Notes: a model not told the origin generated them from the sequence alone. DNA of 64,000 nucleotides from Cesiribacter sp. SM1 (GCF_020178975.1 NZ_JAHXBU010000044.1:75051-139050); one strand, 5' to 3'; positions 26,034-35,432 are shown, counted from the first letter of the stretch. Numbers and translations are program-made.

Positions 26034-26924
26034 CTATCTCTTCAGCCGGTAAGCTACCACACGATTATCACTGAAGGTAGGTACCAGCAGCATGTTTTGC
26101 TCGGGAATATAGGTGATGTCTGCAGTGTTCATGTTCTGGTCTTTGGTATCCAGCAGCTTAACTTTGTCTTTTCCCTTCTCTACGTAATAAACTTCGCCAT
26201 GCCAGTTCGATACCAGATAGCTGTTGTCATCAACAATGCCTATGCCATCTCCGGCATTGATGCCTGTAGCTAGTTCTTCATTTTCACCATCAGGGGAAAC
26301 AACATCAAGGGTGTTGGAAGCTACCAGCACATTGCCGTTGTGGTAAGCCAATCCGTTAGGACTGTTCAGGTTATTTTCTTTCCACACGGTTATGTTACCA
26401 TCCTGGAATGCATAGATCTTGTTGTCCTGCATATCGGTGAAGAGCACCTTGTTGTCGGCAGTAACAGGATCGTTGAGGAATTTTGCGCCCTTTACAGGGT
26501 AGCGGTTGGTTATTTTACCATTGCTGTCTATGGCAACCAGCTCATCTACATTTGTAACATAAAGGGTGCCGTTCATCATAGCCATGCCTTTTGGTGCATC
26601 GAGCCCGGTAACCCATTCTTTGTTTACTACCTGGCCATCCAGAGACACCTTGGAGATGTATCCTTTTCCGTCTTTGGCGTTTGGCTCACCTGCAATGTTG
26701 CTGACATACAATACATTTTCATCGGGATTGTAGTAAACCGATTCAGGCGTTTCCAGAACAGCCTCGGTAGCCCAGGCCTGCTCCAGGCGTACCTGTGGCT
26801 CCTGTGTGGTGCTGGTGGCAGTGGTGTCAGTAGTCGCTACTTCACTGGTGGTGTTTTCGCCCTGGCTGTTGCAGGAGGAAAAGAAAATGGCTCCACCGGA
26901 CAGTAGTAAAAATAACTTTTTCAT
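26034..26924 (-). CDS. SMP-30/NHL-type beta-propeller lipoprotein
   Basis: 296 residues. Lipoprotein signal ending FFSSC, a Thr-rich linker, then six or so blade repeats (ESVYYNPDENVLYVSNIAG, GMAMMNGTLYVTNVDELVAID, GLAYHNGNVLVASNTLDVV, GIGIVDDNSYLVSNWHGEVY). The pattern is that of SMP-30/gluconolactonase-like and NHL proteins. Some of these hydrolyse lactones, others only bind. I cannot see a metal-site set well enough to claim an enzyme. Single-gene unit. Confidence 0.8.
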   Translation of the reverse strand: MKKLFLLLSGGAIFFSSCNSQGENTTSEVATTDTTATSTTQEPQVRLEQAWATEAVLETPESVYYNPDENVLYVSNIAGEPNAKDGKGYISKVSLDGQVVNKEWVTGLDAPKGMAMMNGTLYVTNVDELVAIDSNGKITNRYPVKGAKFLNDPVTADNKVLFTDMQDNKIYAFQDGNITVWKENNLNSPNGLAYHNGNVLVASNTLDVVSPDGENEELATGINAGDGIGIVDDNSYLVSNWHGEVYYVEKGKDKVKLLDTKDQNMNTADITYIPEQNMLLVPTFSDNRVVAYRLKR

Positions 26925-27061
26925 AGTGTTCAGTTTTGGTTGATCAGATTAAATAGTAACAAATAAATAAAAAAACCGATGTTGGGGCATAAGTTAGCAG
27001 AAATTCATAAAAGAGAAAAAAGCAATCAATCCAGCCTTAGCAACAGACAGGCTGTAGGTGT

Positions 27062-27973
27062 TCAGTAATACAGGCCGTGAAGCTTAAAAGCTCCTGTGCT
27101 GTTAACCTCCAGTGCAGGGAAAGGCAGTTTGATGAATACCATCCCTTTAAAAAGTGTTTTTAAAAACCTGCTGTTGGTGGGAATACGCGTCCAGTCTACG
27201 TCTGCAGACAGCAGAAACTGCCGGTAACGTTCTGCCGGGGGAATGGCTTGCCCGCGGTAGTAGCTTCTGTTTTTAAACTCTCCATACATGCCGTTTGCAC
27301 TGTAGCCTGCTGCCAGGTTTAGCCAGGGCGGCAGCCGACGCTGTTGGAGCAGTTCTTTGAGGGGCATACTAAGCCAGTAGGTGTGGGCATTGTAATCCAG
27401 AAAGAGGCTCTCCAGGGCAGTATCGCCCAGGTAGCCATGGGCCTGCTCCCGGTAGGGTGAGGGCGCAAAGCTGAACTTATATTTTACCAGCTGCTCTTTG
27501 AAAAGCAGCTCGTTGCCTATTACAATGCCGGAGCCTGCAGCATTTGCTGCCATATCAGACCAGGAGAAGCCCCAACCCTCATACATCCCGTCAAAAACTT
27601 CAATAGGTGCCTGCAGGATAAAGCCCAATCCGCCGCCCCACACCAGTGATTTGTTTCTGGATAAGCCTGCCGACCTTAACCAGTGGTACCCAATGTAGCT
27701 TTCAAGATAGGCACCCCAGGCATGCCCGAACTTATCTATTTGCAGGTAACCAGCTGCATCGTTATAATAATGAAAGGGCACACGCTCATGATCTTTGTAC
27801 CACACAAAACGGAGATAGCTAATGCCTGCTGCATAAAAGCCTGCGCTTGTGGCTATTGCAGTATGGAGCTTACGCTTGTTAAGCACTGTTGTGTTAACTG
27901 TATCTGTTTGGGCCTGAGCACGGGAAACATGCAGTGAGCACAGCATCAGCAATAGCAGCAGGAGAGATCGCAT
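27062..27973 (-). CDS. DUF2279-type membrane-associated protein
   Basis: 303 residues from the ATG at 27973, which gives a clean signal peptide (MRSLLLLLLMLCSLHVSRAQAQ). The upstream in-frame ATG at 28036 would put 21 extra residues in front of it. The core KFGHAWGAYLESYIGYHWLRSAG and FDGMYEGWGFSWSDMAANAAGS fits DUF2279, a family of predicted periplasmic or outer-membrane-linked proteins of unknown function. It is divergent from the BlaI/M56 pair. Confidence 0.82.
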   Translation of the reverse strand: MRSLLLLLLMLCSLHVSRAQAQTDTVNTTVLNKRKLHTAIATSAGFYAAGISYLRFVWYKDHERVPFHYYNDAAGYLQIDKFGHAWGAYLESYIGYHWLRSAGLSRNKSLVWGGGLGFILQAPIEVFDGMYEGWGFSWSDMAANAAGSGIVIGNELLFKEQLVKYKFSFAPSPYREQAHGYLGDTALESLFLDYNAHTYWLSMPLKELLQQRRLPPWLNLAAGYSANGMYGEFKNRSYYRGQAIPPAERYRQFLLSADVDWTRIPTNSRFLKTLFKGMVFIKLPFPALEVNSTGAFKLHGLYY

Positions 27974-28134
27974 GCCCAAATCTACAAAAACAGGGCTAAG
28001 TTTTAAATGGCCTGCAGGAATTGTTACAGCCTCCACACAAACTATACCTGGTATACAGCTATGGCCTCAAATCGCGACGCATGTCGAAGTGGGCCAAGAC
28101 TATTCTATTGAATTAGGGATAATGTTTGCTTATT

Positions 28135-28168
28135 TACGAAATATTCGTAGATTTACGAAAAGATCGTA
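28135..28168. promoter_or_regulatory. tandem BlaI-type operators
   Basis: Two 15-base dyads, TACGAAATATTCGTA (28135-28149) and TACGAAAAGATCGTA (28154-28168), share TACGA...TCGTA arms and are centred 19 bases apart, just upstream of the BlaI-like ATG at 28174. BlaI/MecI dimers bind short dyads of this kind, so autoregulation is very likely. Confidence 0.8.
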
Positions 28169-28173
28169 ATTGT

Positions 28174-28539
28174 ATGGAAAAACTAACGCAGCAGGAAGAA
28201 GAAGCCATGCAGGTAATATGGAAAAGAGGCGGTGGCTTTATAAAGGAGTTTCTGGATGAAATGGGGCAGCCAAAGCCACCCTATACCACGCTTGCCTCCA
28301 CTGTAAAAAACCTGGAGAAGAAGGGGTACTTAAGCGGCGAGAAAATTGGAAATACCTATCGTTATAAGCCGCTGATAGAAGAAGAGCTTTATAAAAAGAG
28401 ATTTATGAGCGGCTTTGTGAGCGAATATTTCAGGAACTCATATAAAGAACTGGTAGCCTTTTTTGCCAGGGAGGAGCAGATCAGTGCAGAAGATCTGAAA
28501 GAAATAATCCGGATGATTGAAAACAAGGAAACAAAGTAA
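28174..28539 (+). CDS. BlaI/MecI-family transcriptional repressor
   Basis: 121 residues from the ATG at 28174 (MEKLTQQEEEAMQVIWKRG). The winged-helix core PYTTLASTVKNLEKKGYLSGEK and the dimerising C-terminal helices are those of the BlaI/MecI family. These repressors are released when a partner membrane protease is activated, leading to their cleavage. The partner is the next gene, starting two bases after this stop. Two dyad operators overlap the promoter region. Confidence 0.93.
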   Translation: MEKLTQQEEEAMQVIWKRGGGFIKEFLDEMGQPKPPYTTLASTVKNLEKKGYLSGEKIGNTYRYKPLIEEELYKKRFMSGFVSEYFRNSYKELVAFFAREEQISAEDLKEIIRMIENKETK

Positions 28540-28541
28540 GT

Positions 28542-29885
28542 ATGCCATCCGCTATCGTATACATCATACAGCTTAATACAGCACTGGTTCTGTTTTACCT
28601 CTTGTATAGGCTGGTGTTCCGCCCGCTCACATTTTACAGGCTCAACCGGGGCCTCCTGCTGTTCGGACTCCTGTTTTCAATAATTTATCCACTGATTGAC
28701 ATAAACCTGCTGTTCAGCAGGCCTCTGGAGCTAAACGGCGCTTATAAAGTGGTGCTGCCCGTACTGCAGTACGAACAGGTACAGCAACAGGCTTCCTCCT
28801 TTGATTACTGGTACTGGCTTCAGTTTTTGTTCTGGAGTGTTACAGCACTGATGGTGTTGCGGTTGCTGCTACGCTTTACGTCGCTGTACCGTCTGCACCG
28901 GCAGGCACAGCCTGCCAGCCATGCAGGTTATCATTTCAGGTGCGTAGAGGGGGCTGTTAACCCATTTTCCTTCTGGAGTACCATTTATGTGAATCCCGGC
29001 TACCATGAACCACAAGAGTTGCTGGCTATTCTCAAGCATGAGCAGGTGCATGTAAGAGAGCTTCACAGTCTTGACATACTGCTGGCAGAGCTACTGTTGT
29101 TGTTTTGCTGGTTTAACCCGGCAATGTGGCTCACAAAAAAAGTAATCAGCGAAAACCTTGAGTTTATTACCGATCAGCAGTTGCTGCAGGGTAATATAGA
29201 CAGCAGGTTTTACCAGTATAGTTTACTAAAGATCAGCAAGCTTCCGGAGGCTTCTTCTCTGGTAAACAATTTCAATTTTTTAACAATCAAAACACGTATT
29301 GCCATGATGAACAAAAAACGATCTGCCAGGGTACATGCCTTTAAGTATGCTTTAGTGATTCCGCTTATGTGCGGCCTGATTACAGCCTGCAGCGTTCCTG
29401 ATCATGAGGAAGAACTAATTCTGGCTGATGAACCGGGTAGCAGGCAGGAGAGCACCCTGCCGGAGGTTTCTTACTATTATGTAGATGGTAAAGAATGGAG
29501 CAAAGAAAATGTTAGTACACTTGACCCGGGGGAGATTGAAAGTGTAGAGGTATTCAAGGGCGAAAATGCCACAGCAGTATTTGGAGAAGAGGCTGCCAGT
29601 GGGGTTGTGGTAATTAATACCAGGAAAAACAGTAATACAGAAGCTGCCCGTGCAATGACAGTGAAAATCAGGCAGGCCAGTGGAGATGCTGAAGCTGATA
29701 CGGAGAGCATGGCAGATAAGCTGCTGATCATCGATGGGAGGGAAGTTACTGAGTCAGAATTGAACAGGCTATCTCCGGACATGATTTCTCAGATGGAAGT
29801 GCTGAAAGGGGAACAGGCCCTGCAGAAATGGGGCGATAAAGCTCGGGGAGGAGCAATCATCATAACAACTAAACAGAAAAATTAA
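28542..29885 (+). CDS. BlaR1-like M56 membrane metalloprotease with plug-like C-terminus
   Basis: 447 residues. Several N-terminal membrane helices (about 5-25, 38-55, 90-110) are followed by the M56 zinc site HEQVH at 166-170 and the downstream helix SENLEFITDQQL that supplies a third ligand. A last membrane helix lies around 265-285. In place of a penicillin-binding sensor the outer part carries two modules (DPGEIESVEVFKGENATAVFG...GVVVINTR; SPDMISQMEVLKGEQALQKWG...AIIITT) that resemble TonB receptor plug domains. It should sense an external cue and destroy the BlaI-like repressor. The signal is unknown. Confidence 0.9.
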   Translation: MPSAIVYIIQLNTALVLFYLLYRLVFRPLTFYRLNRGLLLFGLLFSIIYPLIDINLLFSRPLELNGAYKVVLPVLQYEQVQQQASSFDYWYWLQFLFWSVTALMVLRLLLRFTSLYRLHRQAQPASHAGYHFRCVEGAVNPFSFWSTIYVNPGYHEPQELLAILKHEQVHVRELHSLDILLAELLLLFCWFNPAMWLTKKVISENLEFITDQQLLQGNIDSRFYQYSLLKISKLPEASSLVNNFNFLTIKTRIAMMNKKRSARVHAFKYALVIPLMCGLITACSVPDHEEELILADEPGSRQESTLPEVSYYYVDGKEWSKENVSTLDPGEIESVEVFKGENATAVFGEEAASGVVVINTRKNSNTEAARAMTVKIRQASGDAEADTESMADKLLIIDGREVTESELNRLSPDMISQMEVLKGEQALQKWGDKARGGAIIITTKQKN

Positions 29886-30150
29886 ATAAGCCCCAGGGTA
29901 TACAGAAACTACATCTTTTTGATTGCCAACAAAAGAGATTCGGCTGTTATCCGGATCTTTTTTGCGTTCACATCAGAAAGTATTTTTTAAGGCCGCCCCA
30001 TGCTGCTTGATACAGTCAACATTAAAATTCAGGCAGGTGGCAGCGCTTTCCGGGTGGCGCTTAATAGAATTGATCCCTTTAGTACCAGCCTGTATGGGAA
30101 AAGCCTGCGCTTGGTGTGGCAGAAAAAGTTTTGGCAGAGAGGCTGTTCCT

Positions 30151-31647
30151 CTAAAGTAGCAGCCCCACCCACATGATACAAATGCCTACCAGGGCCAGTA
30201 TGGCAAGCAGCGGCCATATAAACTTAAGCCAAACATTATATTTAACGTTCACCATAGCCAGAGATGGCAGAATAAGTCCTGTGGGGGTAATAAAGGTCAT
30301 AAGTCCAAAGCCAAACAGGTAGGCGTTAACAATTTCTTCTGTAGGTACACCTACTAGGGAAGATAGGGAACTCATAATTGGCATGGTAACTACAGCCAGG
30401 CCAGAGGAAGAAGAGATGAAAAGGGTAAGTACAAAGTATATAAACATGAGCGCCGGCAAAAACAGGAAGCCAGACATGCCCTCTACCAGGTTAGCAGCAT
30501 AAAAAAGCAGTGTATCGCTGATCTGGCCTTCATTCAGCACAAAAGTAACCCCCCGGGCAACACCTATAATAAGTGAAACGCCCAGCAGATCCCTGGCTCC
30601 GGCCAGAAATGCTTCGATAAAATTATGCTCCCCTATGCGCTGCAAAAAACCAATGATAATGGCTGCAACAAGAAACAGGGCTGTCATTTCTTCGAACCAC
30701 CAGCCCCGAAAAGAAACTCCCCAGATCATTACTGCAAATGTTAATGCAAAAAGCAGCAGCAAAACTTTATTAACAGTAGCTACAGCCTGGTGTCGGGTGT
30801 GATCTGCAGCAGCTGTAGCGGGGCTCTCTTTGCCAGGGTTGTAAACCATGGATAGGGAAGGGTCTCTTTTTATCTTTCTGGCATAGCGTAAAATATACAG
30901 GATGGATATAATTGTGCCAGCAACAAGCATGGCCAGGCGGCTGTAAAAGCCGGTAGTCCAGTTAATGCCGGCTGCATCTGAAGCCACAATGGTAGCAAAA
31001 GGGTTGATGGTAGATCCCATGGTGCCGATAGAGGAACCAATGAAGATAACCGCAACGGGGATCAGTAAATCGTAGCCTGCTGCCAGAAAAACAGGCACCA
31101 GCAGCGGATAGAATGCCAGGGTTTCTTCTGCCAGCCCAAAGGTGGTGCCACCAATGGCTATCAGTGAGGTTACCAGTATGATCAGCAGGCTTTCCCTGCC
31201 CTTTAGTGTATTTGCCAGGTAGCCGATGCCTTCGTCGAAAGCGCCCGACCTGTTGAACACACCCATAAAACCACCAATGATGAGCACAAAAAGAATGATA
31301 TCTATGGCCTCGTACATGCCCCTGATGGGGGCAAAAATGATATCTGAGAGTCCTGCAGGCTCTGCTTCTGTGGGTTTGTAGGTGCCGGGAACAGATATTG
31401 GTTTCTTGATATTACCAGCGGTAAATTTTTCCAGCTCTACTGGAATCCCCAGTGTATTTAAAGTTTCATTGGTGGCTGGCAGGTTTCTGGTGCCCGTAGC
31501 AGAGTTTATTACAAAACCTCTTGCTTCCTGATCATATACCAGGGTGTCGTATGAGCCGGCTGGAATGAGCCAGGTAGCAAGGGCACTTAATAATATTACG
31601 ATAAAAATTACCGTAAAAGGTGTCGGAAAACGAAGAGATCGGATCAT
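30151..31647 (-). CDS. YfcC-family membrane transporter
   Basis: 498 residues with about eleven to thirteen membrane helices. Family marks are the start FPTPFTVIFIVILLSALATWLIPAGSY, the AIGGTTFGLAEETLAFYPLLVP segment, SIGTMGSTINPFATIVASDAAG and the C-terminal SSSSGLAVVTMPIMSSL and FITPTGLILPSLAMV. This is the YfcC/C4-dicarboxylate-anaerobic-carrier superfamily, which includes arginine/ornithine-type and dicarboxylate-type carriers. The substrate cannot be told. Monocistronic, preceded by a terminator of the upstream gene. Confidence 0.9.
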   Translation of the reverse strand: MIRSLRFPTPFTVIFIVILLSALATWLIPAGSYDTLVYDQEARGFVINSATGTRNLPATNETLNTLGIPVELEKFTAGNIKKPISVPGTYKPTEAEPAGLSDIIFAPIRGMYEAIDIILFVLIIGGFMGVFNRSGAFDEGIGYLANTLKGRESLLIILVTSLIAIGGTTFGLAEETLAFYPLLVPVFLAAGYDLLIPVAVIFIGSSIGTMGSTINPFATIVASDAAGINWTTGFYSRLAMLVAGTIISILYILRYARKIKRDPSLSMVYNPGKESPATAAADHTRHQAVATVNKVLLLLFALTFAVMIWGVSFRGWWFEEMTALFLVAAIIIGFLQRIGEHNFIEAFLAGARDLLGVSLIIGVARGVTFVLNEGQISDTLLFYAANLVEGMSGFLFLPALMFIYFVLTLFISSSSGLAVVTMPIMSSLSSLVGVPTEEIVNAYLFGFGLMTFITPTGLILPSLAMVNVKYNVWLKFIWPLLAILALVGICIMWVGLLL

Positions 31648-31748
31648 GTTGCAGGATCAATGGAGCAAGATAATGATTCTTACAGTTTTTCTCTGATGCT
31701 GCTGCTGCGTGTCTGTTAGCTGTTGTTCTTTTGTGGATAGGCAGGCAA

Positions 31749-31776
31749 TAAAAAAAGCACGCATTGGCTGCGTGCT
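31749..31776 (-). terminator. rho-independent terminator
   Basis: AGCACGCA / TGCGTGCT with a five-base loop; the T tract lies on the minus strand. It ends the small gene at 31820-32092. Confidence 0.85.
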
Positions 31777-31819
31777 CTGTTCACTTATATCTAAGTATCC
31801 GGACTAACTAATCTGCGGA

Positions 31820-32092
31820 TCAGTCGTGGCCTTCCAGTTTTACTATTTTATTGTAAGTACCTAAAAGTAGGAAAGATGGAGCCCACTGGCCTACAAAGAG
31901 AGCTGTTTTATCTTGTCCCATCAGCTTTAGGGTAAGGGAAGCAGCCATAGAGCCCAAAGCAGCCCACAGAAATACGTCAGAGGGCACTTTAGCGGTTTGC
32001 TGCTCAATGGCAGTTGCTACTGGTCCTTCTCTGTGCTCCGGATTATTGTTACCTGTTGCTGTCCTATCTTTGAATGTTGTTCTGGGTTCCAT
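31820..32092 (-). CDS. small membrane protein of unknown function
   Basis: 90 residues. A polar N-terminal third (MEPRTTFKDRTATGNNNPEH) precedes two hydrophobic segments (VFLWAALGSMAASLTLKLMG; APSFLLLGTYNKIV). It is followed by a good terminator, which supports expression. Family not recognised with certainty; such short proteins are widespread in Bacteroidota. Confidence 0.7.
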   Translation of the reverse strand: MEPRTTFKDRTATGNNNPEHREGPVATAIEQQTAKVPSDVFLWAALGSMAASLTLKLMGQDKTALFVGQWAPSFLLLGTYNKIVKLEGHD

Positions 32093-32187
32093 AAAAATTG
32101 TTTTTTAGTTTAAAGAATATTTGTTGATAAGAAAACGTAGGTTCTGCAAGGTTGTTTAGAAAATCAAGGGAGTTTATTAAAATTCTT

Positions 32188-32448
32188 TTACTGGCTTGCA
32201 GATCTAAACACCCACCTGAACCTTGTTATTGCCTTGATTCTACATTTCTGTGTAAGCAGAGTCGGAAGCCCTGTTTCCGATAACAGCTGTTTTAGTACAA
32301 AAACAGGATTGTCATTAGGTTTTAATGCCCGGGCCTGCTGGGTATTATCTTCACTAAATACAACCAGCATTGACCTAAACTCGTAGAAGGATACAGTTGA
32401 GGAATTGATTTTCTGGGACATATTCTTTATAGCATTCTGCATATTCAC
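32188..32448 (-). CDS. possible small protein, uncertain
   Basis: 86 residues, MNMQNAIKNMSQKINSSTVS..., basic C-terminus, no family pattern. It lies in an otherwise empty 480-base region with no terminator or clear promoter. Kept only as a possibility. Confidence 0.3.
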   Translation of the reverse strand: MNMQNAIKNMSQKINSSTVSFYEFRSMLVVFSEDNTQQARALKPNDNPVFVLKQLLSETGLPTLLTQKCRIKAITRFRWVFRSASQ

Positions 32449-32570
32449 TCATATGTAGGGCTGTTATATAAGAATAGTTCAACAAATTGTTTCTCAATCT
32501 GTTATCAGGATGTATGATTTTTTGAATAGCCATACATTTAGAATTAATTTTTTAATTAATAAAAACAACT

Positions 32571-33386
32571 ATGAAAATGAATTTTTTAAAACCTATAGCA
32601 ATGCTGGCTGTGATAGCAGTTACTGCTTTCGGTTGTGCAGGTACAAACGAAGCGACTGACCAGTCTACGGCAACTAACGATCCAATGGCAACAGGTACTA
32701 CTACCGGTACAACCAATGACCCCATGGTCAATGATGGTACCACCACTACCGGAACAACAGGAACTACCGGTACTTATGGAACTACTGGTACAACCGGCAC
32801 CACTACCGATCCAATGAACAATGGCACTGCTACCGGCACCGGCCTTGAAACACAGCAGATGGCCAACGATGCAGTGGATTATGCAGACATGTTTGAAGAC
32901 GTAGATAATACAGAGCAGTACGATATACTTGCACTTGCACGTATGAACCCTAACCTATCGACATTTGTGCAGTTAGTTGAGAGTGCAAACCTGACTCCGT
33001 CTATCCAGGCAGCGGGCCCGATCACTGTTTTCATTCCAACCAATGAAGCATTCGGCAACCTGTCTGCAGAGCGTTATGCCGAGCTGACAGATCCACAGAA
33101 CAGGACAGAATTAATTGAAGTACTGAACAGGCACGTAATGGCCCAGGAAGTTACAACAGCGAGCTTTACCGGCAGACAGGTAATTGACCTGGCTAATGGC
33201 GAGCAGATTCCAGTTACAACATCTACTGTTGGGGCTGGTGTTGGTGCTGCTGCTAATCCCACAGGTGTTACCATTGGCGGTGCACAGATTGTGAAAGCCG
33301 ATGTAGAGGCATCTAATGGTGTAATACATGTTGTAGATGCTGTCATCGAAACTGAAGATATCACTGGCCCGGGAATGCAAAGATAA
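32571..33386 (+). CDS. fasciclin (FAS1) domain lipoprotein with Thr/Gly-rich linker
   Basis: 271 residues. A lipoprotein signal ends at VTAFGC. A long low-complexity linker of about 75 residues follows, made of TGTTGT-like and TNDPM/TTDPM units. One FAS1 domain then spans about 110-265, with the conserved H1 and H2 stretches (AGPITVFIPTNEAFGNL; NGVIHVVDAVIETED). FAS1 domains mediate adhesion on cell surfaces. The linker probably spans the distance between the membrane anchor and the domain. Terminator at 33447. Confidence 0.92.
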   Translation: MKMNFLKPIAMLAVIAVTAFGCAGTNEATDQSTATNDPMATGTTTGTTNDPMVNDGTTTTGTTGTTGTYGTTGTTGTTTDPMNNGTATGTGLETQQMANDAVDYADMFEDVDNTEQYDILALARMNPNLSTFVQLVESANLTPSIQAAGPITVFIPTNEAFGNLSAERYAELTDPQNRTELIEVLNRHVMAQEVTTASFTGRQVIDLANGEQIPVTTSTVGAGVGAAANPTGVTIGGAQIVKADVEASNGVIHVVDAVIETEDITGPGMQR

Positions 33387-33446
33387 TTGCGCCTAAGCCT
33401 CAAACTTTTAAAGAGGCCTTTGAAAAAAGGACTCTTTAAAAGAGTT

Positions 33447-33482
33447 AAAGCAGGAAGCTCTTATGAGTTTCCTGCTTTTTTT
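33447..33482 (+). terminator. rho-independent terminator
   Basis: AAAGCAGGAA paired with TTTCCTGCTTT, then a T tract. It ends the fasciclin gene. Confidence 0.85.
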
Positions 33483-33503
33483 ATTCAATATTCTATATGG
33501 GGT

Positions 33504-34625
33504 TTACCTAACAGAGTTGTATCCACCCAATACGCCTTTCTTGGATAGCACAATCTGCCAGAGCTGGTTATTGCGTGCCCTGAAAGATCCTGCGCTTGTC
33601 AGCAGGTAGTATTTCCACATGCGGTAAAACCGCTCATCATATCTATCCTTTAGCTCATCCCAGTGCCGGTCAAAATTCCGGAACCAGGCCATAAGCGTTG
33701 GGTCATAGTAGGGGCCGAAATTGTGCAGGTCTTCCACCACAAACAGATGTTCCATGGCAGCTCCGAGCTGCTTCAGGGAGGGAATCAGGCAGTTGGGGAA
33801 AATGTATTTATCAATAAATGGATCGGGAGAGGTTTTCGAAAAAGGGTGGCCAATGGTGTGCAGTAAAAAGAAGCCATCATCGTTCAGGCAGCGGGCAGCC
33901 ACTTTCATATAGGGGCGCAAGTTGCGGTAACCCACTGCCTCGGCCATTCCTATCGAAACTATGTGATCAAACTTTTCATTGATGTCTCGGTAGTCCTGAA
34001 AGCGGAGCTCTACGGGGAGTCCCTTGCACATTTCCCTGCCCAGTTTTAACTGTTCATGGGAAATAGTAATGCCCACTGCTCTTGCTCCATATTTCTCAGC
34101 CGCAAATTTAACAAAGCTTCCCCAGCCACAGCCAATATCCAGCACCCGCTGGCCTTCCCTCAGCCCTATTTTACGACATATCAGATCCATCTTGTTTTCC
34201 TGGGCCTGGTCCAGGTTATCGGCCCCTTTCCAGTACCCACAGGTATAGGTCATGCGCTTGTCCAGCATTCGCTGGTAAAGACGATTGCCAATGTCGTAGT
34301 GCCGGTGAATATTATCGACTGCTTTTCTTTTAGTTTGCAGGTTCATCACTTTGGCCAGCAATATCTCCAGTACTGTTTTCCATCCGAACTTGGCAGTCTT
34401 GTACAAATCTGCCCGTACTGCACGAAAAACAAATTCATCAACCTGTTCGCAATCCCACCAGCCATCCATATAAGATTCGCCCAGGCCAAGGGTGCCCTGC
34501 CGGAGTACTCTGCTGTAAAACTGCTCGTTGTGTACCTGCAAATCCCAGGGATTGGGACCATTGATCTCGATGCCTGCCGGTTTTAAAATTCTGGCAATAT
34601 TTTGCCTGCTGCTTTGTGCATTCAT
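33504..34625 (-). CDS. cfa: cyclopropane-fatty-acyl-phospholipid synthase
   Basis: 373 residues with the Cfa family order: HYDIGNRLYQRMLDKRMTYTCGYW, the SAM-binding VLDIGCGWGSFVKFAAEKYG, the DYRDINEKFDHIVSIGMAEAVG segment, and DPFIDKYIFPNCLIPSL with the Cys of the active site. It adds a methylene bridge from S-adenosylmethionine to unsaturated acyl chains of membrane lipids. The next gene upstream on the same strand is 24 bases away and may share a transcript. Start ATG at 34625. Confidence 0.95.
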   Translation of the reverse strand: MNAQSSRQNIARILKPAGIEINGPNPWDLQVHNEQFYSRVLRQGTLGLGESYMDGWWDCEQVDEFVFRAVRADLYKTAKFGWKTVLEILLAKVMNLQTKRKAVDNIHRHYDIGNRLYQRMLDKRMTYTCGYWKGADNLDQAQENKMDLICRKIGLREGQRVLDIGCGWGSFVKFAAEKYGARAVGITISHEQLKLGREMCKGLPVELRFQDYRDINEKFDHIVSIGMAEAVGYRNLRPYMKVAARCLNDDGFFLLHTIGHPFSKTSPDPFIDKYIFPNCLIPSLKQLGAAMEHLFVVEDLHNFGPYYDPTLMAWFRNFDRHWDELKDRYDERFYRMWKYYLLTSAGSFRARNNQLWQIVLSKKGVLGGYNSVR

Positions 34626-34649
34626 GAAGAGAGAGAGAATTATTATCGG

Positions 34650-35432
34650 TTATTGGCCTGCTTTAAATTCATATATAAAGGCGAGGTTAACACCCCATTG
34701 TTTTGAATTCCTGTTCAAGTCAAATGTGCTGCCTGCTATTATGTTGAAACTTTCCAGGCCGCTCCAGGCCAGGCCGGGGCCAAGAAATACCTCTGTTTCA
34801 TCTTCGTAAGAACACAGTAGCTCCAGCATTGGTACAAAGTCTCCCAGGGGTAGAATTGCCCCCAGGTTGCTGAAATACTCTCTGTCGGCTCCCCTGAACT
34901 CTAGGCCATTATCCAGGTGAAGCTGTAGCCGGCCCAGCTGGGTTGCCAGCACCAGGTGGGGAGTGTACTGGTATACGTTAACATCTTCCTCGCCTTCGGG
35001 CATGCTTTTCTTTTCATTCAGGGGGAATAAGCCAACCATGCTTACAACAGCAGCAAATCTTCTGGTATCTATCAGGTTGTAAAGTAAACCTCCCTCCAGC
35101 AGGTAAAAGGATTGGTGGTCCATTGCTGTCTCCAGGGGCCTTGCTCTTGTGTTCAGCAGGGAAACCTCTGCCTGAAGGCGCTGTGTTACACCATACTCTA
35201 CTTCGTACCTAAGGTTGTACATATGCAGACCCCCTCTTTCGAAATGATTGCCAAATAAGGAAAGCTGGAATTCCTTTTTCTCCTGGTTATAAACACTCTC
35301 CATGAAGTTTAACTCCTTTACTGGCTCCTCGAATCCATCCTGCTGCTGTGCATCCTGTGCACATAGGGGAAGTGTGTGTATCAGCAATAGGAGCAGGAGC
35401 GTAGATGTTGAAAAAATAGGAGTATGCATCAT
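34650..35432 (-). CDS. outer-membrane beta-barrel-like protein of unknown function
   Basis: 260 residues. Signal peptide ending HTLPLCAQ, then alternating amphipathic strands (FQLSLFGNHFERGGLHMYNLRYEVEYG, and the end WGVNLAFIYEFKAGQ) with a terminal aromatic pattern, as in small beta-barrels of the outer membrane. It is encoded 24 bases upstream of cfa on the same strand, so the pair may be co-transcribed. Family not recognised with certainty. Confidence 0.72.
   Translation of the reverse strand: MMHTPIFSTSTLLLLLLIHTLPLCAQDAQQQDGFEEPVKELNFMESVYNQEKKEFQLSLFGNHFERGGLHMYNLRYEVEYGVTQRLQAEVSLLNTRARPLETAMDHQSFYLLEGGLLYNLIDTRRFAAVVSMVGLFPLNEKKSMPEGEEDVNVYQYTPHLVLATQLGRLQLHLDNGLEFRGADREYFSNLGAILPLGDFVPMLELLCSYEDETEVFLGPGLAWSGLESFNIIAGSTFDLNRNSKQWGVNLAFIYEFKAGQ

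Noticed and set aside
32695-32830. Repetitive DNA that could look like a tandem-repeat or CRISPR-like array
   Set aside because: The repetition is only the codon pattern of the Thr/Gly linker within one reading frame; there are no spacers.
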